Below, in pieces: positions 1 through 11,049 of a DNA stretch of 64,000 nt; the first letter of the stretch is position 1; every line of letters begins with the position of its first letter. The translations under genes were made by a program, and so were the position numbers. The notes below the pieces were generated by a model, which saw only the letters and a program-made list of their open reading frames with translations, made no database searches and was not told the DNA's origin. Origin of the DNA: Heterobilharzia americana (taxonomy: Eukaryota; Platyhelminthes; Trematoda; Strigeidida; Schistosomatidae); contig OX104130.1 of the NCBI GenBank assembly GCA_944470555.2, positions 67,833,160-67,897,159 on the forward strand. The letters run 5' to 3'.

Positions 1-443
1 ATCTCCAGTATATCAATTAATTGTCTTTGTACAACCTAAATTGAGGATTGAAGGATCTAGGTAATATGAATGACAATTCCTGTCATGCAGATGCATTCAT
101 GCCTAAACCCTTATGTTATGTTTTATTGTATACTTTCTCCATCCCTCTTCTTTTCGTTTTCATGGCTTTCTATCACTTTTATCATACTGCTTGCATCTGT
201 TTGCCTTTCAACTTGTTTCCTAATATTTTAGGGTGTTAAGTAAGTTGGACCAGAATGCAATAATTCCAGGTCCGATGCTGATACTAACCAACTAACTTAG
301 GCTAAATACATATCAGTGAAACTACCGCCTGTTTTCAAGTAATGTCTGTTTCCTTAATTACACAATTCTGATAATGATTGGTGCTATATGAATTCTCATT
401 ATCGCTGACACATTTCATAACATTGTTATCATTTATATTTTAG
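1..443 (+). other. PRODH: PRODH intron (5' part outside window)
   Basis: No coding sequence is recognised. The stretch ends in a pyrimidine/AT-rich tract and an AG at 442-443, the acceptor for the first visible PRODH exon. The preceding exon, which should encode the FAD-domain residues before YAKSIGVRV, must lie before the window, because no matching peptide is seen here. Confidence 0.6.
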
Positions 444-590
444 TATGCGAAGTCCATTGGTGTTCGAGTTATGATTGATGCAGAACAGTCTTATTTTCAA
501 CCTGCTATCAGAAGACTAACTATCGAAATGATGCGTCTTTTCAATAAGGACAGGGCGGTGATATACGGTACTTATCAGTGCTATCTGAAG
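444..590 (+). CDS. PRODH: Proline dehydrogenase, mitochondrial: exon A (first visible exon)
   Basis: PRODH is the FAD-dependent mitochondrial enzyme that oxidises proline to pyrroline-5-carboxylate and passes electrons to the respiratory chain. Five exons (147, 96, 185, 89 and 185 nt) join in frame to the C-terminal 233 residues of the catalytic barrel; animal PRODH proteins are about 500-600 aa, so over half lies upstream. This exon encodes 49 residues starting [15 protein letters not shown] and ending GTYQCYLK, in phase 0 at both ends. The MIDAEQ strand carries the conserved Asp that corresponds, from family knowledge, to the substrate-site Asp of bacterial PutA. The acceptor is AG at 442-443 and the donor is GT at 591. 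The conventional order of conserved blocks across all five exons makes the identification secure. No stop or frameshift is seen, so the gene looks functional despite its element-filled introns. Confidence 0.93.
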
Positions 591-1489
591 GTTCGTTCTC
601 ATTGCTCTTTTAGTTGCTTTGTAACTCATCTTTACTGTATGAAAATTCTGAACAAAGCAAATCATTTCCCTGTCATCGAACAACAGGTTGCCTGACTCAA
701 TCTTTTTTTAGGTTAACTGATGCTACAACAATGTTAATAACTGGAAACCTCGTAATGATCTGGTTGATTTCAAAATATCACTTATCTGTTTCATATTAGA
801 TGGTCTTGTTAGCTACTGCTTATTTCGAACTGTATTCTTCATTTACTTTTGCAACTCTATGAGATTCTCATTCATGCAATGCTTCTACTTTCACTTATAC
901 TTAAGTTCTATCTTCTGAAGTTTTATTATGTGACCTGAATAACTCGTTATTGAAACCTCTGAAGGAACCAACACCGAACCTAGTTAGATGGATTTCTTTT
1001 GATTGGTTTCAGACTTCCTTAACTAAATAATGTCTGAATTTTAGTTACACAATTTCTGTGTATTCATGGATGACCTCGTGAACCTGATTCTCTATTCGTT
1101 TGTCATTTTTTAGTATCAGCTGTAAAGTTAAGGAGTGTAGTTTCTGACTCAGCTAGAAGGCTTGATTCCAAGACAGCTGCTTACACATTTCGTTCTGCTT
1201 TTTATCTGAGCTTGATACCTAAAATCGTACTCCTTAGGTAGGTTAGTCATCATATTTCTGGAGGTGTGAGAGCGCCAGTATGGAATAAGGAACTGATTTG
1301 ATGGAAGTGATTAATATCAAACAAAAATTTTTAGGATATGAAAGTAATTTTTAAGCTCCATCAAACAAAATGATTACTGAAGTAAATTCGTGAAAATATT
1401 ATTAGGCTGCCTGAAATTGAAAACCATAGTTTTTCCTTGGAAAAACAACTGTATTTCATATGATGAGTATTCGGGTTATGAAGAAATTT
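591..1489 (+). other. PRODH intron, no feature recognised
   Basis: AT-rich intronic sequence. I see no conserved peptide, tRNA-like head or hammerhead core on either strand until the PLE fragment that begins near 1490. Confidence 0.5.
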
Positions 1490-2660
1490 TATTTTTTTGA
1501 TCCCTTATGATCTTTCAAAATTACCTATTGAATGATAGTCTCCGTGACACATTTAATTTTGTTGATTCGACAAAGAATGCTAATTTGACAGGTAAAAGAA
1601 TGATTTCATTGGATTTAGTATCTCTCTTTACAAACATCCCACTGACAGAAACCATCTGTTTCTTAAAAGGGCCTCTTCTTCGATGTACCTTCAATGTGTA
1701 CTTCAGATTTAATAATGAAATCTACAGGCAGGAAAACGGTGTGGCAATGGATTCTCTACTAAGATCTTTCCTAGCTGGCTGCTTCCTGGCAAGCCTAGAA
1801 AACACTAATTTATCGTCAACAGCCAATGAACTTCAAAAGATATATTGATGATACCTTCATAGTTTGTGATGAAAAAATGAATCTTGCAAACCTACTTCAT
1901 GCTTTCAACAACGGGTACCTTTCAATCGGATTCACTCTAAAATCAGAATCAAACTCAACCTTCCACTTTCTTGATGTTTAACTCCAAAGAAAAGATGATA
2001 ATTCACTTCGTAGATCGATCTACAGAAAGCTTACTTGAAACGAAAAGTCTATTAACTCATTAAAGTTCGATCCCTCTATGTAGGAAGAGAAGTCTTATCT
2101 ATTCACTTTCCTTAGGGATCAGGAAAATATGTGCTGAGGATACTATTGACGGCGAACTGCAAAATCTTCGACGAACTCTAGTAGAAAACAGATTCCCGAT
2201 CAGATTCATAGATAAGAACATAAAGCCAAAGAACTCGACTGAACGAACACATTTGGTGCCAAAAAGATTTCTTTGTTGAATCCTGAATCCAAAAATGATA
2301 TTCCTGCAGACATTCTGAAGAAACGACTGTCAAAATGCTTAAATAGGACATACTTCATCGCCGACCTTCGAATTGTTTCTTCTTGCAAGAAACCTTTTGA
2401 TCAATGTGTGGAAGATAAGCTGACCGACTGTGCCACATTAATGTATGTATACCAGTTTACTTGCTCTTGTAGAGCTGAGTACACCGGCCGTACCATGCCT
2501 CTGCTTGCCAAATGTACTCGCAAACACTACATAGCCTGGCTGGCAAACACAGAACAGAAATGGATCTTCAGTTCAATAACAAAACACTTTGTAAACTTAG
2601 GCCACTTTGCTCCTTTTGAGAACCCATTCAAAATCTTCTATAGGGTTTGATGAAGTCACT
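1490..2660 (+). mobile_element. Penelope-like element (PLE) relic: RT palm to GIY-YIG
   Basis: Broken retrotransposon ORF in the PRODH intron. In order it shows the RT block MISLDLVSLFTNIPLTETI (about 1600-1657), the block NGVAMDSLLRSFLAGCF (GVAMGSPLGP-like, near 1737-1788), the catalytic block YIDDTFIVCD (1841-1870) in another frame, a stretch ending STFHFLDV (near 1950-1980), the linker ILKKRLSKCLNRTYFIADL (near 2310-2370), and the endonuclease core YQFTCSCRAEYTGRT (near 2450-2495). That order is diagnostic of PLEs. The GIY-YIG Ile is replaced by Thr (YTGRT), and several stops and frame changes break the ORF, so it is inactive. YIDD itself is intact. Sense orientation relative to PRODH. Confidence 0.85.
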
Positions 2661-3614
2661 CGAAGGGAGTAGGATTAAGGCATTTGGCTATAGCTGAAGC
2701 ACTGGCCATTCAGAAGTTCAAATCAGTGTTATGTATCCAAAAGGTACGATCAACCTTTATCTCTGCCGTGGCCATCATAAGGCCCTTGACTGTCATAGGT
2801 TCATCCTATATTATGTAACTTCATATTTATTTTTATAATCCCTTCTTTACTTTCCCACTCTAAACCCCAATATTTATGGATTAATTTCCTTTGGTTATTC
2901 AGTATACTTCCCCCCTCCCTGACCGGAAATAATTCTGGAACTTTCTGGTCACTGTAACATATGTTCACGAATATACAGCTTAGTAAATGACTTCGGAGAG
3001 CAAAATTATACGCTCATTAGTTTAGTTGAGCACATTTAAAATCTCTGTGTCCAGCTAAACTTTGAATGAATATTCAGCATATAATTATGCAGCTATTGTA
3101 ATCAGTATCTTCTCTTCAATATAAAAGTTCAAAACCGTTTCTGTTTTCGTCTTACTTTTACCCTAACTAGCTGTTCGGTAAGATTGAGTATTGGTATGAC
3201 AATTAAACTTCAGTTCTTCTTAGGCAACTGCTGGAGCATAAAAGCTATTATAGGAAGCAGAAAGACAATTTTACACTAATTTTTAAGAAATCATTGGCTG
3301 TCTTATGATTTTCGCCCCAACCCTTGATGACATTTATTCAAATTATTTTAAGTTTTGTAATTTTTTGTTCTTCAAGCTTTGAGGTTTGTTCCTGGATGTT
3401 TCATTGTCAAACTAGGTGACTTCAGCATTTACTGTACCAACAAGTGAATCATTTTGAAATTACATGAATGTTTATGAAGAATATTTACTGATCTTTAGAA
3501 TTATTAGCCTGTGGTAGGGGCGACTTTCTCTTTTACTATCAGAAGTTGACCTCTGTAGCTGGTTTCATGTGGCCTATGCTGTTGGCCGAATTTTTGATTC
3601 ACTTTTGAGGTTTA
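2661..3614 (+). other. Likely PLE 3' region and intron
   Basis: The first 300 bases follow the PLE ORF and include a C-rich pyrimidine tract near 2908-2922, like the tracts seen near the 3' ends of other PLE copies here. The rest is AT-rich with nothing recognised. Confidence 0.35.
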
Positions 3615-4066
3615 TGGGGATTTATTTGTTGATTTCAGGTCGGTATTCATCATCAAGTGACAGCATTTAGGAAAACATCGGAAACATGGGAGCACTTGAT
3701 GGCTGTTTCGTCTTAGTATGGGACTGTTCAGCAGTGCGCACCCGTAGTGCCGCCAGATATCCAATACAGGAGCTTCAGGTTCCGCGGTCAGCACGTTACC
3801 ATTGAGCCACTGGGTCGGAATCCAATGGTCCACATTTCCTACTTCTGTCAGTCCACAACATAGTGCTACCGCCACCCAATGTCGTCCTTGAGTATTTGTT
3901 CTCACGGCCACCGAACCTGAAGGTCGCGGGGTCGTGGGTGTGCACTGCCGAGAAGTCCCATACTAGGACGAATCGCTGTCCAGTACTCCCAGGTTTCCAT
4001 TGTTCCTTCAACTGATGTCAGTTTACGATGAATACCAACTTAAAATATCTCTAAATCCCCACAAAT
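3615..4066. mobile_element. Two class B hammerhead SINEs in inverted (foldback) arrangement
   Basis: One copy reads on the minus strand (about 3642-3825) and one on the plus strand (about 3826-4036), head to head. Outer ends are inverted copies of each other: the GGTATTCATC at 3642 mirrors GATGAATACC ending at 4036, and homology continues into the GGGGATTTA flanks. Each copy has a tRNA-like head with GACCCAGTGGCTCAATGG (minus copy) and a hammerhead region. The minus ribozyme (3692-3737) has core CTGAACAG, CGAAAC and ATC in place of GTC. The plus ribozyme (3942-3986) has CCGAGAAG, CGAATC and GTC. Both cores carry substitutions, so self-cleavage is doubtful. Confidence 0.7.
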
Positions 4067-4076
4067 CCTTAAGTTC

Positions 4077-4140
4077 AACAGTATAATTTACTTGATAGCA
4101 TTTCGAACATAAATTATTGCTCGTAATCAAAGCAATGACT
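4077..4140 (-). repeat. Type D short repeat next to a SINE
   Basis: About 55 bp resembling segments at 10401-10455, 11480-11530 and 12183-12240. Shared features are a TTTACTGGAT-like start and AAATTATTGCTC-like end. On the minus strand three of the four contain a CGAAA(C/T)-like box followed by an ATC. The family is unknown to me; it may be the 3' end of another retroelement. Confidence 0.35.
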
Positions 4141-4719
4141 CAGCTCTTAATATTAAATTTCCATAGTCCTGTATTTGTTTTCAGTGGTAGTAAAAACTTT
4201 TCTCATCTCCGATATCAATGTTGTATCATTCCGAGTATATATATTCGATGAACAAAGATTGGGTAATCAATCTCTTCCTCTCCAACTATGTCTGACTTGT
4301 GCAAAGTTGCTTTATTCCACCCTATTGTATGTTTGTGTTTCGGTGTTTGCATTGTAAAAACTGAGTTTTCTATATTATTGATCTAATTGTAGTCTATCAC
4401 TCTGCACTTGGATAAACTCGTTTGCTTCGACAGTCTGACTGACCCTCATCGGCTAGTTTGACCTGTGTGCTTGACCTCACAATCAGTGCATAGGATTTAA
4501 TAGGTCAAATCTTTTCATTTAATTGAGCTATTAAGATCCTTAGACCGATAAGTGGGTTGGTGGTTTGAATGCCACAATTATAATCTTGGTGAGAATTCTA
4601 CGTAAAATTTATGATGTTCATTCCTTATGTGGCAACATAATAAAGACCTTGAACTGCTTTCTGCTTGTGTCATCGTTATTATATTCATACTGTTATGCTT
4701 TCATTGCTCATGTATTCTT

Positions 4720-5960
4720 CAGAATTTCTCGATAAACTCTAGCGATAATTTAATAGTTCCCATTGTAACATCAAGAACAAGATATTCAGCGAAGAGATTC
4801 TTCTCAACGAATTTATTTTCAAGCTGTACAATCGTATATATGATATTTGGAAAATTATATCCCATGGGGAAAACTAAACACTATATTGATGATGATGACA
4901 ATAACAAAGGCATTTGTGATTATAATAACAATTGAAGTATGAATGAAAACAAAGTGGATTATGCAACATATGGAATAGTTCTTAGAACGTGTATAACTCA
5001 AAAGGGGTGAAAAAATTGATAAAAGTGGTATTAAATTTTGAGGGGTTGTGGAGATATTATTATATGATATTATATGATATGATAGGATTAGACAAGTCGG
5101 TCAAGATGAAATCAATCTTTTCTAAAAAGATTAAGACAGTTAAGTGAAGTAACACCGGAAACTGTTCAAAGTGAAGGCAATCATAATAACAATAATAGTG
5201 ATAAAGGAATGACACATAGATTAAATTAACAAAGGGAGGGGGAGAAGCCAAAAGGGTGGGGAAATGTTATGGTCATGATAAAAACAGTGACTGTACATAC
5301 TTTTGTACACACAGATCAGGCTTAAGGTCATGAATAACTAAGGCTTCCGCTGTTTTAAGGAGTTGAAAAAGAATAAAACGTGGGAGGTTCGGGCAAATTC
5401 GATAAACAATTTTAAAGTCATTATCTGAGTTTGTGGAATGATAGAAATCAACCAGCTATTCTAGAATGGAACTTCTAACCGATTTTCTTTCACCTTTATA
5501 CAACCAAACTAGGTCATGCTCTTGTATACGTGTAAAAAACATTCCCTGGTTACCTCCGATGTGCCTTGCTCCATAAGAGCATGTGAACTTGTAAATGCAC
5601 ATAGAGGCGGCTAAGCGAAGAAGCTTGCCTTTGACACAAATGGAGAATAGGTTATGGCTGGTAAAAGTCATTTGAAGTCTTGCTGCGAAGAAAGTCCTAT
5701 TGATTGATCTGCTTAGACGATTGTTTAGTACATCTGGTGCTAGGTCACCTTTAAATTCTAGGCTCATGAACAATCTTTTCTTTTCGACCGAGTGAATGTT
5801 CGGTTTAGTATTTCTTTCTAGCTTATTTTTATCGATAAAACAGCTAGGATAACCGTTTTCGACAAGTGTGCTTTTTAAAACGACATAGCTCTGCATCAAT
5901 ACAATCGTCACTACAAATATTTCTTATTCGATAGCAGAGAGAGTGAATAAGATTTATTTT
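4720..5960 (-). mobile_element. PLE copy (linker, GIY-YIG and 3' region), antisense to PRODH
   Basis: On the minus strand, 5911 down to 5456 encodes a 151-residue open stretch: a connection region, LAPDVLNNRLSRSINRTFFA, then the endonuclease start YKFTCSYGARHIGGNQGMF. The Tyr of the YIG motif is His (RHIGG). The domain lacks its expected C-terminal continuation in frame. Positions 4720-5250 are a noncoding 3' region with a (C)TCCCCCTCCC tract on the minus strand. The whole unit aligns with the copy at 23290-24980: near identity over about 5300-5700 and lower identity elsewhere. It is 5'-truncated, as expected for target-primed insertion. Confidence 0.8.
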
Positions 5961-5989
5961 TCTGTTGATAGGCTGAGAGAGAGCAATTT

Positions 5990-6650
5990 CTGATTAGTAA
6001 TATTCCATTTATTTGTTTCATCTGCATGGATTCCATAGTGAATTTAAAACTATGACTATATCCACCCCAACTGATAGTGGTTGTGGTGACCTGAAGTCTA
6101 GGTTACCCAGTGGAATGTGTTGGTTCTCCGTAGACGGTAGTATCTAAACTACCATCTGTTCTTCATTTTACTTCAGAATCTAACCTAGTTAATTCTCTTT
6201 GCTCATTTTTCAAGTGGATTGCAGCTACTACTGAGTTTACATATGTGAATAAACTGTTGATAAATTTAGATTTCAACACACTAAATGTGCCATCTACATA
6301 TTGCCAATACATTTTAGGTGTACAACTAAACATCCATAAAGACTGGGGATGGTGCCGGGCTTCTTCTGAATGGGTGATGTTGTTCTGTCCCAATAAATGT
6401 CTAGCTCGTTTTTTGTTGAAAGGTGGATTGGTATTTTCATCATCAAACAGTGCCTGCAATGGTCTTGTTGCTGTAGTTTTTCTGCATTCACTTAAACTCA
6501 GATACGTGCAGGTGTGAACTAGTACGTAGTAACTGTCCAAACACGTACTTCTGAAAGAGTGGAAATCTTCCATCAACCTTTCAACAGCAGGTGATATCAG
6601 TATGGCTTTTTTGTCCACCTCTGAGCTAAGGTCGGTGCACGCCACGTCAG
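5990..6650 (-). mobile_element. PLE relic (second PLE type): RT catalytic region
   Basis: Minus-strand reading shows MYWQYVDGTFSVLKSKF (near 6300-6250), then KNEQRELTRLDSEVK and, after a stop, GSLDTTVYGEPTHSTG (near 6140-6090). These match the YVDDTF and GKLxTSVYRKPTHT blocks of the PLE type whose C-terminus is at 13621-14605. The second Asp of YVDD is Gly here, so the RT is dead even apart from the frame breaks. Confidence 0.7.
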
Positions 6651-6660
6651 TGTTTGTCTT

Positions 6661-7076
6661 TGGGTTTGACAGTGGTCAGAAATAGGTGGTTGCCTGATTA
6701 CATATTTAATAGTTGACTACCATTGTCTGTTTATTCGACTGGGATTCTGAAAGTATCACCTAAGTGTCTTTGTTTCTCTATATTGAAATTTCACTCTATG
6801 ACAACCGTATCTGAACATCTAACTTTCAGCAGGAGGTTGAATAGTTTTCGGTAGAATTCATCTCCCAGTTTACTTCAGCTGCATTTATTGGATGCTTAAG
6901 TAGAGATTATAAAGAGAAGATGGCGAGTTTCACCATCATTTTTAGTCTCCTTTTTCACGTTGTATGCCATGTATACTGATAATGAGGATTTACTAGGCAT
7001 CCAATCAATGGGTTACTAACAATGAATTATAATTATGTTTTAAGTATTTAGACTTTGTATTTTTCTACTTTTATAG
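6661..7076 (+). other. PRODH intron, nothing recognised
   Basis: No conserved peptide or repeat noted. Ends in TTATAG, the acceptor for exon B. Confidence 0.5.
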
Positions 7077-7172
7077 GAGGCACTTGAGTCTCTTCGTCAA
7101 GATTTACACCATGCTGCCACAGAAGACTTCTACTTTGGTGCTAAGCTCGTTCGAGGTGCTTACATGGACCAG
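7077..7172 (+). CDS. PRODH: Proline dehydrogenase: exon B
   Basis: 32 codons, phase 0 to 0, from EALESLRQDLHHAATEDF to GAKLVRGAYMDQ. The KLVRGAY block is one of the most conserved in PRODH and contributes to FAD and substrate binding in the family. The acceptor is AG at 7075-7076 and the donor is GTAGGT at 7173. It continues exactly from GTYQCYLK of exon A and into ERARAKELGYEDP of exon C, as in animal PRODH. The intron between exon A and B is about 6.5 kb and holds three PLE fragments and a SINE foldback. Confidence 0.93.
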
Positions 7173-7889
7173 GTAGGTCAAGTTTTACCAAGTGTTTAGT
7201 TCAATATCTTTCTACATTCCAATACTCTTGTGTATATTCTGTTTACTCTTTTTTGTTGTTGATGACATTCATCTTTAATCAGTATATAGGTGGAAATTAA
7301 CACGAATATCGGTAAATTCTTTAATTCTATTAGCTAAATGCCCACTGTGTGTTGACAATTTAAATTTACTCTCATATGAAGCATAATCTTGCTGGATAAG
7401 GCAGACTTTTTCTTGCAAAATACTGACTATCAGAATAACAATATCAAGCAATTTCCTACTCATCTCTCTTATTCTCAAAGAAAGAAGAAGATAAACATTG
7501 AAATGATGAATTTGCTAACCAGAAAAAATACTCAAAATAGATGTTCAGTTCGTGCATATAGGTGTATGTTGATGATAACTTTAGGAAAGGTTTTAGTAAA
7601 TGACACGTTGAGGCATGTTTAGATCAGTAGCGAGACGTTAACGTTAAGAAAAGTATGAAAGAGCAATGTAAACTGTAGGGAACTTCTTTCTGGAAAAACG
7701 GAAGTTTCAAGTACTAGTGTAGCTGAAAAAAACTAAGAAAAAATGTTTAAACTCATTATGAGTAAATATCCATAAGGACAAAAATTCTTTTCAAAATTTC
7801 AATCACCAACAAGGCACTGGAAATATATTTTCAGAAAACCTTGCTTTTCCTACTCATTGATTTGAAGTGTTAAAAAACTACGTAAATTC
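7173..7889 (+). other. PRODH intron, nothing recognised
   Basis: AT-rich sequence with short chance reading frames only. No repeat, tRNA-like head or hammerhead core noticed. Confidence 0.5.
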
Positions 7890-8065
7890 TGAGTCAATCC
7901 GTGTTAGATTCCCAGAGGCAATCAGCATTCAGCCCCGCACTTGGTTTTCATGCTTTGTCACTTGTCAGCAAGGCGTATCTACAATCTCTACGGAACTGAT
8001 GTCTCACCTGAGTGATAATACCCCTATCACCTGACCACCAAGCCATTGAGCCTTTTATTGACCTC
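7890..8065 (-). mobile_element. Class C hammerhead SINE-like repeat
   Basis: Minus-strand element homologous to segments in the palindrome arms (10970-11060 and mirror) and to 20870-21005. A tRNA-like head lies at the right end (CTTGGTGGTCAGG near 8030-8043), followed by the shared segment ATCAGTTCCGTAGAG. The ribozyme is at 7932-7974: stem I GCCTTG pairs with CGGGGC using two G-U pairs, with core CTGACAAG, ATGAAAAC and GTG in place of GTC. The cleavage triplet change suggests it is inactive. Confidence 0.6.
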
Positions 8066-8239
8066 CTGAATTAGATCCACTGATTAACCGCTTGATGGTT
8101 ACCAATTCATGATGCATAGTCTTAATTGCTGACCGAATTCTTCGGATCATTTTGAAACGTCGTCACCAGGCTAAGAGGCTAAATATTCAACTTCATCTGA
8201 CGGTCATGGATGAAAAGGATCATTTACGTATTATGATAG

Positions 8240-8243
<4 letters not shown>

Positions 8244-8292
<49 letters not shown>
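8244..8292. repeat. (AT)n microsatellite
   Basis: Uninterrupted AT dinucleotide tract of about 49 bp in a PRODH intron. Confidence 0.95.
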
Positions 8293-8294
<2 letters not shown>

Positions 8295-8730
8295 CTATGT
8301 AAAGAAATGAGCGTTACTGTTTTCGTATCCTTTTCTGCTTAAATAACACTTAACTCAGGTAAAATTCTCAGGATAACAGAAAGGTAATCCAATTCAAATT
8401 TTATTACTACTACAAAAAACTGATCGAATAATTGTCAGATTAATTTAAATAAGCTTAGTTACCACTTTTGTGAATGTCATAGTAAGTGCTACCCATATGT
8501 ATTTTTAGTCTACTGTTGTTAACTGCTCTAATGGGTACTAAAAATACATTGATTCCCTTGTTACTTTGCCTTGATCTAAATTTAGAATGATTTGGTTACA
8601 GAACCAGTTGACTTATTCCACGATAATGTCACGTGAACCACAACTTCATAGTTGAACGCGGAGATGATCATATCGGTTTATTAGTTTCTTCAGGATCAAA
8701 ATTTGACCTGATAGGGTATGGATCTTGGTG

Positions 8731-8800
8731 ACGCAATGGAAACTAGGACACACGTTTCGTGACCTGATAGAGTTGAACAAGTTAAGCACTGGGTAATTGA
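8731..8800 (-). repeat. Fragment of class A hammerhead SINE
   Basis: The minus strand carries TCACGAAACGTGTGTCCTAG, which matches the 3' half of the class A ribozyme (CGAAAC, stem III, GTC, then the 3' strand of stem I). The 5' half with CTGANGA is not convincing, so this is a decayed or truncated copy. Confidence 0.4.
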
Positions 8801-8899
8801 ATTATGTATGAAATATATTTGTAAAATCCCATTGAGGTAGAAAAACACATTTCTGACGCTTCGTTTCTTCAGAGATACGTTGTTGTTGTCATCTGACTA

Positions 8900-9240
8900 C
8901 CGAACTAGGTATGCTGTAGATCTTTACCAGTTCATGTAAAATACCGAGCTATAGCCTACCTCAACGTACAATGCTAACGGGAGTTGTATTAGGTTGGAAG
9001 ACGGTTCAGGGTGACCAGACCAAGATGTGACACCAGTCCACGAATTCTCTCACTGTTAATCTGAGCCACGTAGGGAGGTGCAGACTACCCGGCTGGGTTC
9101 CATGAGATGATAGGAAAACAGTGGCTGAGGACTGTTATCGGGGGCGGATGAAAATCTATCACAATGGCGCAAGTGCACTCATCTAATCGTTGAATGTTTT
9201 GACTAACCTTAATTCTTAAGTCCCCTCTCCTTCTATACAC
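8900..9240 (+). mobile_element. RTE-clade (SR2-like) non-LTR retrotransposon, 3' end relic
   Basis: Plus-strand conceptual translation with stops gives the C-terminal signature NLSHVGRCRLPGWVP near 9057-9103, preceded by a GDQTKM-like block (GGQTKTW in intact copies). This is the end of the RTE ORF2 seen also at 36060-36460 and 48430-49040. No RT domain remains. It was inserted 5'-truncated in the PRODH intron. Confidence 0.65.
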
Positions 9241-9449
9241 CTGTTTTTACTTCGATATTAGTCTTTTTCTATCCAGTTGTTCTTTGTCTACTACTGTGAA
9301 GTGTAGCAAGTTGTCTGTCTGCCTGACGTACAATACAGTCGGAAGATTGTTTAATAAGAATAATTAGCCTTTAAACTAGGTCACTACGAAGCTGTTATAA
9401 TGTACGAGTCGTTTATTGTATTAATACTGGGTGAGGATTGAAGTTGAAA

Positions 9450-9545
9450 TGAAAATTAAGACTGTAGCCGGATTCGAACCAGTGACCACCGGGTTTACGG
9501 TTTGATTCTGTACCAAATGAGCACGACGTCTTATTATATTGTTAA
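9450..9545 (-). other. tRNA-like sequence (SINE head or tRNA pseudogene)
   Basis: The minus strand has a box B match (GGTTCGAATCC, near 9467-9477) and upstream an A-box-like GCTCATTTGG. A 4-bp anticodon-like stem (ACCG/CGGT) is possible, but I cannot form a 7-bp acceptor stem. No hammerhead follows. I judge it a SINE head or a decayed tRNA, not a working gene. Confidence 0.4.
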
Positions 9546-9742
9546 TCAACTCATTACCACAGATGCAACCTAAAGTTGGTTTATTATTCACATGTAAACA
9601 GTTAAAATATAACTTTTTCATTTTCGATATACAATGATAAAAGTTTCTAGTTTATATTTCAGCCATAGTATATTTCACTACCTAATACTTCTTCTAATGA
9701 TAGCTAGAGAATAAACTTAAATATCCTGGTTTCTTGATTTAG

Positions 9743-9927
9743 GAGCGTGCACGTGCTAAAGAATTGGGATATGAAGATCCAGTTTGTGCAAATTTCGATG
9801 CCACAACAGCAATGTATCAGGCTTGTTTAGAAGAAGCATTCAGTGCTATGAAGAAACGTAAATTCGGTCAAGTTAACATTATGGTAGCTAGTCACAATGA
9901 AGATACCGTTAGATATGCTATTAAAAA
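9743..9927 (+). CDS. PRODH: Proline dehydrogenase: exon C
   Basis: 185 nt, phase 0 in and phase 2 out, encoding ERARAKELGYEDPVCANFD through VASHNEDTVRYAIKK. The VASHNEDTVR block is a strongly conserved barrel strand of PRODH. The acceptor is AG at 9741-9742. The donor is read as GT at 9928-9929, leaving AA to be completed by the G of exon D, which gives lysine before MHEYKIAP. Reading through would hit TAA at once, which supports this donor. Confidence 0.93.
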
Positions 9928-10239
9928 GTAACTTTTCTGTTGTTTCGCTTCGCCTAATGATAATATAAATGCCAGAAGTAACTTTTCAGCTTTATATTTT
10001 GCAGTTCACTAAGATGTACTAAAGAAAACGAACGAAATCAGATGCCTTTTTAAAGATGAACAGGGAGTAGGTGATATTCTAAATTATACTGACAAACCAG
10101 TACCTTCATATCACCTATGATTTTCATTATTCCTCATTCTTTTCCTATCTTTTGTATATTCACGTTTAATGTTATCATTTTAGTTGCTTTATTAGATTTG
10201 TCGCACGGTCGAACAGTATTATATTAGTGATGAATAGCG

Positions 10240-10398
10240 GCTAGCAGCGAAATTTAGGACTCGGATTTCTTCCAATTTGGGACTCGTCAGCTGAGTGTAC
10301 CTGCCTCCCGGTGGATGATGTTGTCCCCACTAAGACTCGAACTGGAGGCCGATCGCTTCAAACGCCAGAGCTTTATCCACTAGACCACCGAGTTACAG
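10240..10398 (-). mobile_element. Class A (SM-alpha-like) hammerhead SINE
   Basis: Minus-strand SINE with a tRNA-derived head at 10398-10320: A box within CTCGGTGGTCTAGTGG and B box CCAGTTCGAGTCTT, then GTGGGGACAACATC and GGCAGGTACACTC leading into the ribozyme. This order matches the Schistosoma SM-alpha family, known to be a Pol III SINE-like retroposon encoding a self-cleaving hammerhead. Lies in the PRODH intron in antisense. Confidence 0.82.
10252..10296 (-). ncRNA. Hammerhead ribozyme, class A
   Basis: Core CTGACGAG is intact, with stem II begun by TCCCAAATTGGA and cleavage triplet GTC present. The second core box reads AGAAAT rather than CGAAAC, and stem I (ACTCAG with CTAAAT) has two mismatches. 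It is a recognisable but probably weakened ribozyme. Confidence 0.7.
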
Positions 10399-10400
10399 TA

Positions 10401-10560
10401 ATGTTTACTGGATCAGCTTTTGGACATAAATCATTGTTCATAGTCATATCAAGAAAACTACATAACTTCGAGATATCCATTATATAGTCCTAATTTCCTC
10501 ACCTCTTTTGTGATATAGGAAGTAAGATTTTTTCCTATATCCGCAACAGGCGCTGAGTTA
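10401..10560 (+). repeat. Partial copy of the palindrome-arm repeat, with type D motif
   Basis: About 150 bp that align in direct orientation with the right arm of the palindrome at about 11480-11625. Shared blocks include GTCCTAATTTCCTC and GTGATATAGG. It starts right after the class A SINE and stops about 50 bp before the palindrome begins, so the same unit occurs three times within 1.4 kb. Confidence 0.6.
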
Positions 10561-11004
10561 TTCCTGGTGCATGTATTAGGTGTTGATTCGATAAACAAAG
10601 AATTACTTACCACTTTTTCCCTTCATCCTGCTATATTAGTTCTAAGGATTCTCATCCTACCCCATCCTATTATATGATTGTGTGTAATCGCATACATAGG
10701 TGTGGCCAAGCTCTTTTCTAAATTCCTTATCTTATTAGCACTTACCAATTTTGACCTAGTTAAGATTTTGGGCTCGATAGCCTAACTGCCTTGATGTATG
10801 GAAAATCTTACCGCCTATATCACAGAGGAGACGAGGAAATTAGGACAATATAAAGGATGTCTCAATGTTGTGTAGTTGTCTCGACGTGTCTATGGCCAAT
10901 AAATCATACTTGAAACGTACTCCAGTACACACTACTATTCCACTGTGTGATAAATCTAATAACTCAACCAAAGTGGACATCAGTTCCGTCGAGGTTGCAG
11001 ATAC

Positions 11005-11049
11005 GCCTTGCTGGCGAGTGCCAAAAAGCACGAAACCTAGGTCCAGGGC
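11005..11049 (+). ncRNA. Hammerhead ribozyme-like motif, class C (left arm)
   Basis: Stem I GCCTTG pairs with CAGGGC (one G-U). Stem II is GTGC/GCAC with a CAAAAA loop. CGAAAC is intact, stem III is the palindrome CCTAGG, and the triplet is GTC at 11041-11043. One core base departs: CTGGCGAG has G where the hammerhead consensus CTGANGA has A. Activity is therefore uncertain, though all helices form. Confidence 0.65.

Noticed and set aside
232..245. Micro-exon (TTTTAG, 8 nt, GTAAGT-like) upstream of exon A
   Set aside because: Splice-like signals flank about 8 nt and schistosomes do use micro-exons, but exon A starts in phase 0 and PRODH alignment gives no reason for an extra 8 nt.
9450..9545. 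Functional tRNA gene on the minus strand
   Set aside because: B box present, but acceptor and D stems do not pair; treated as SINE head or pseudogene.
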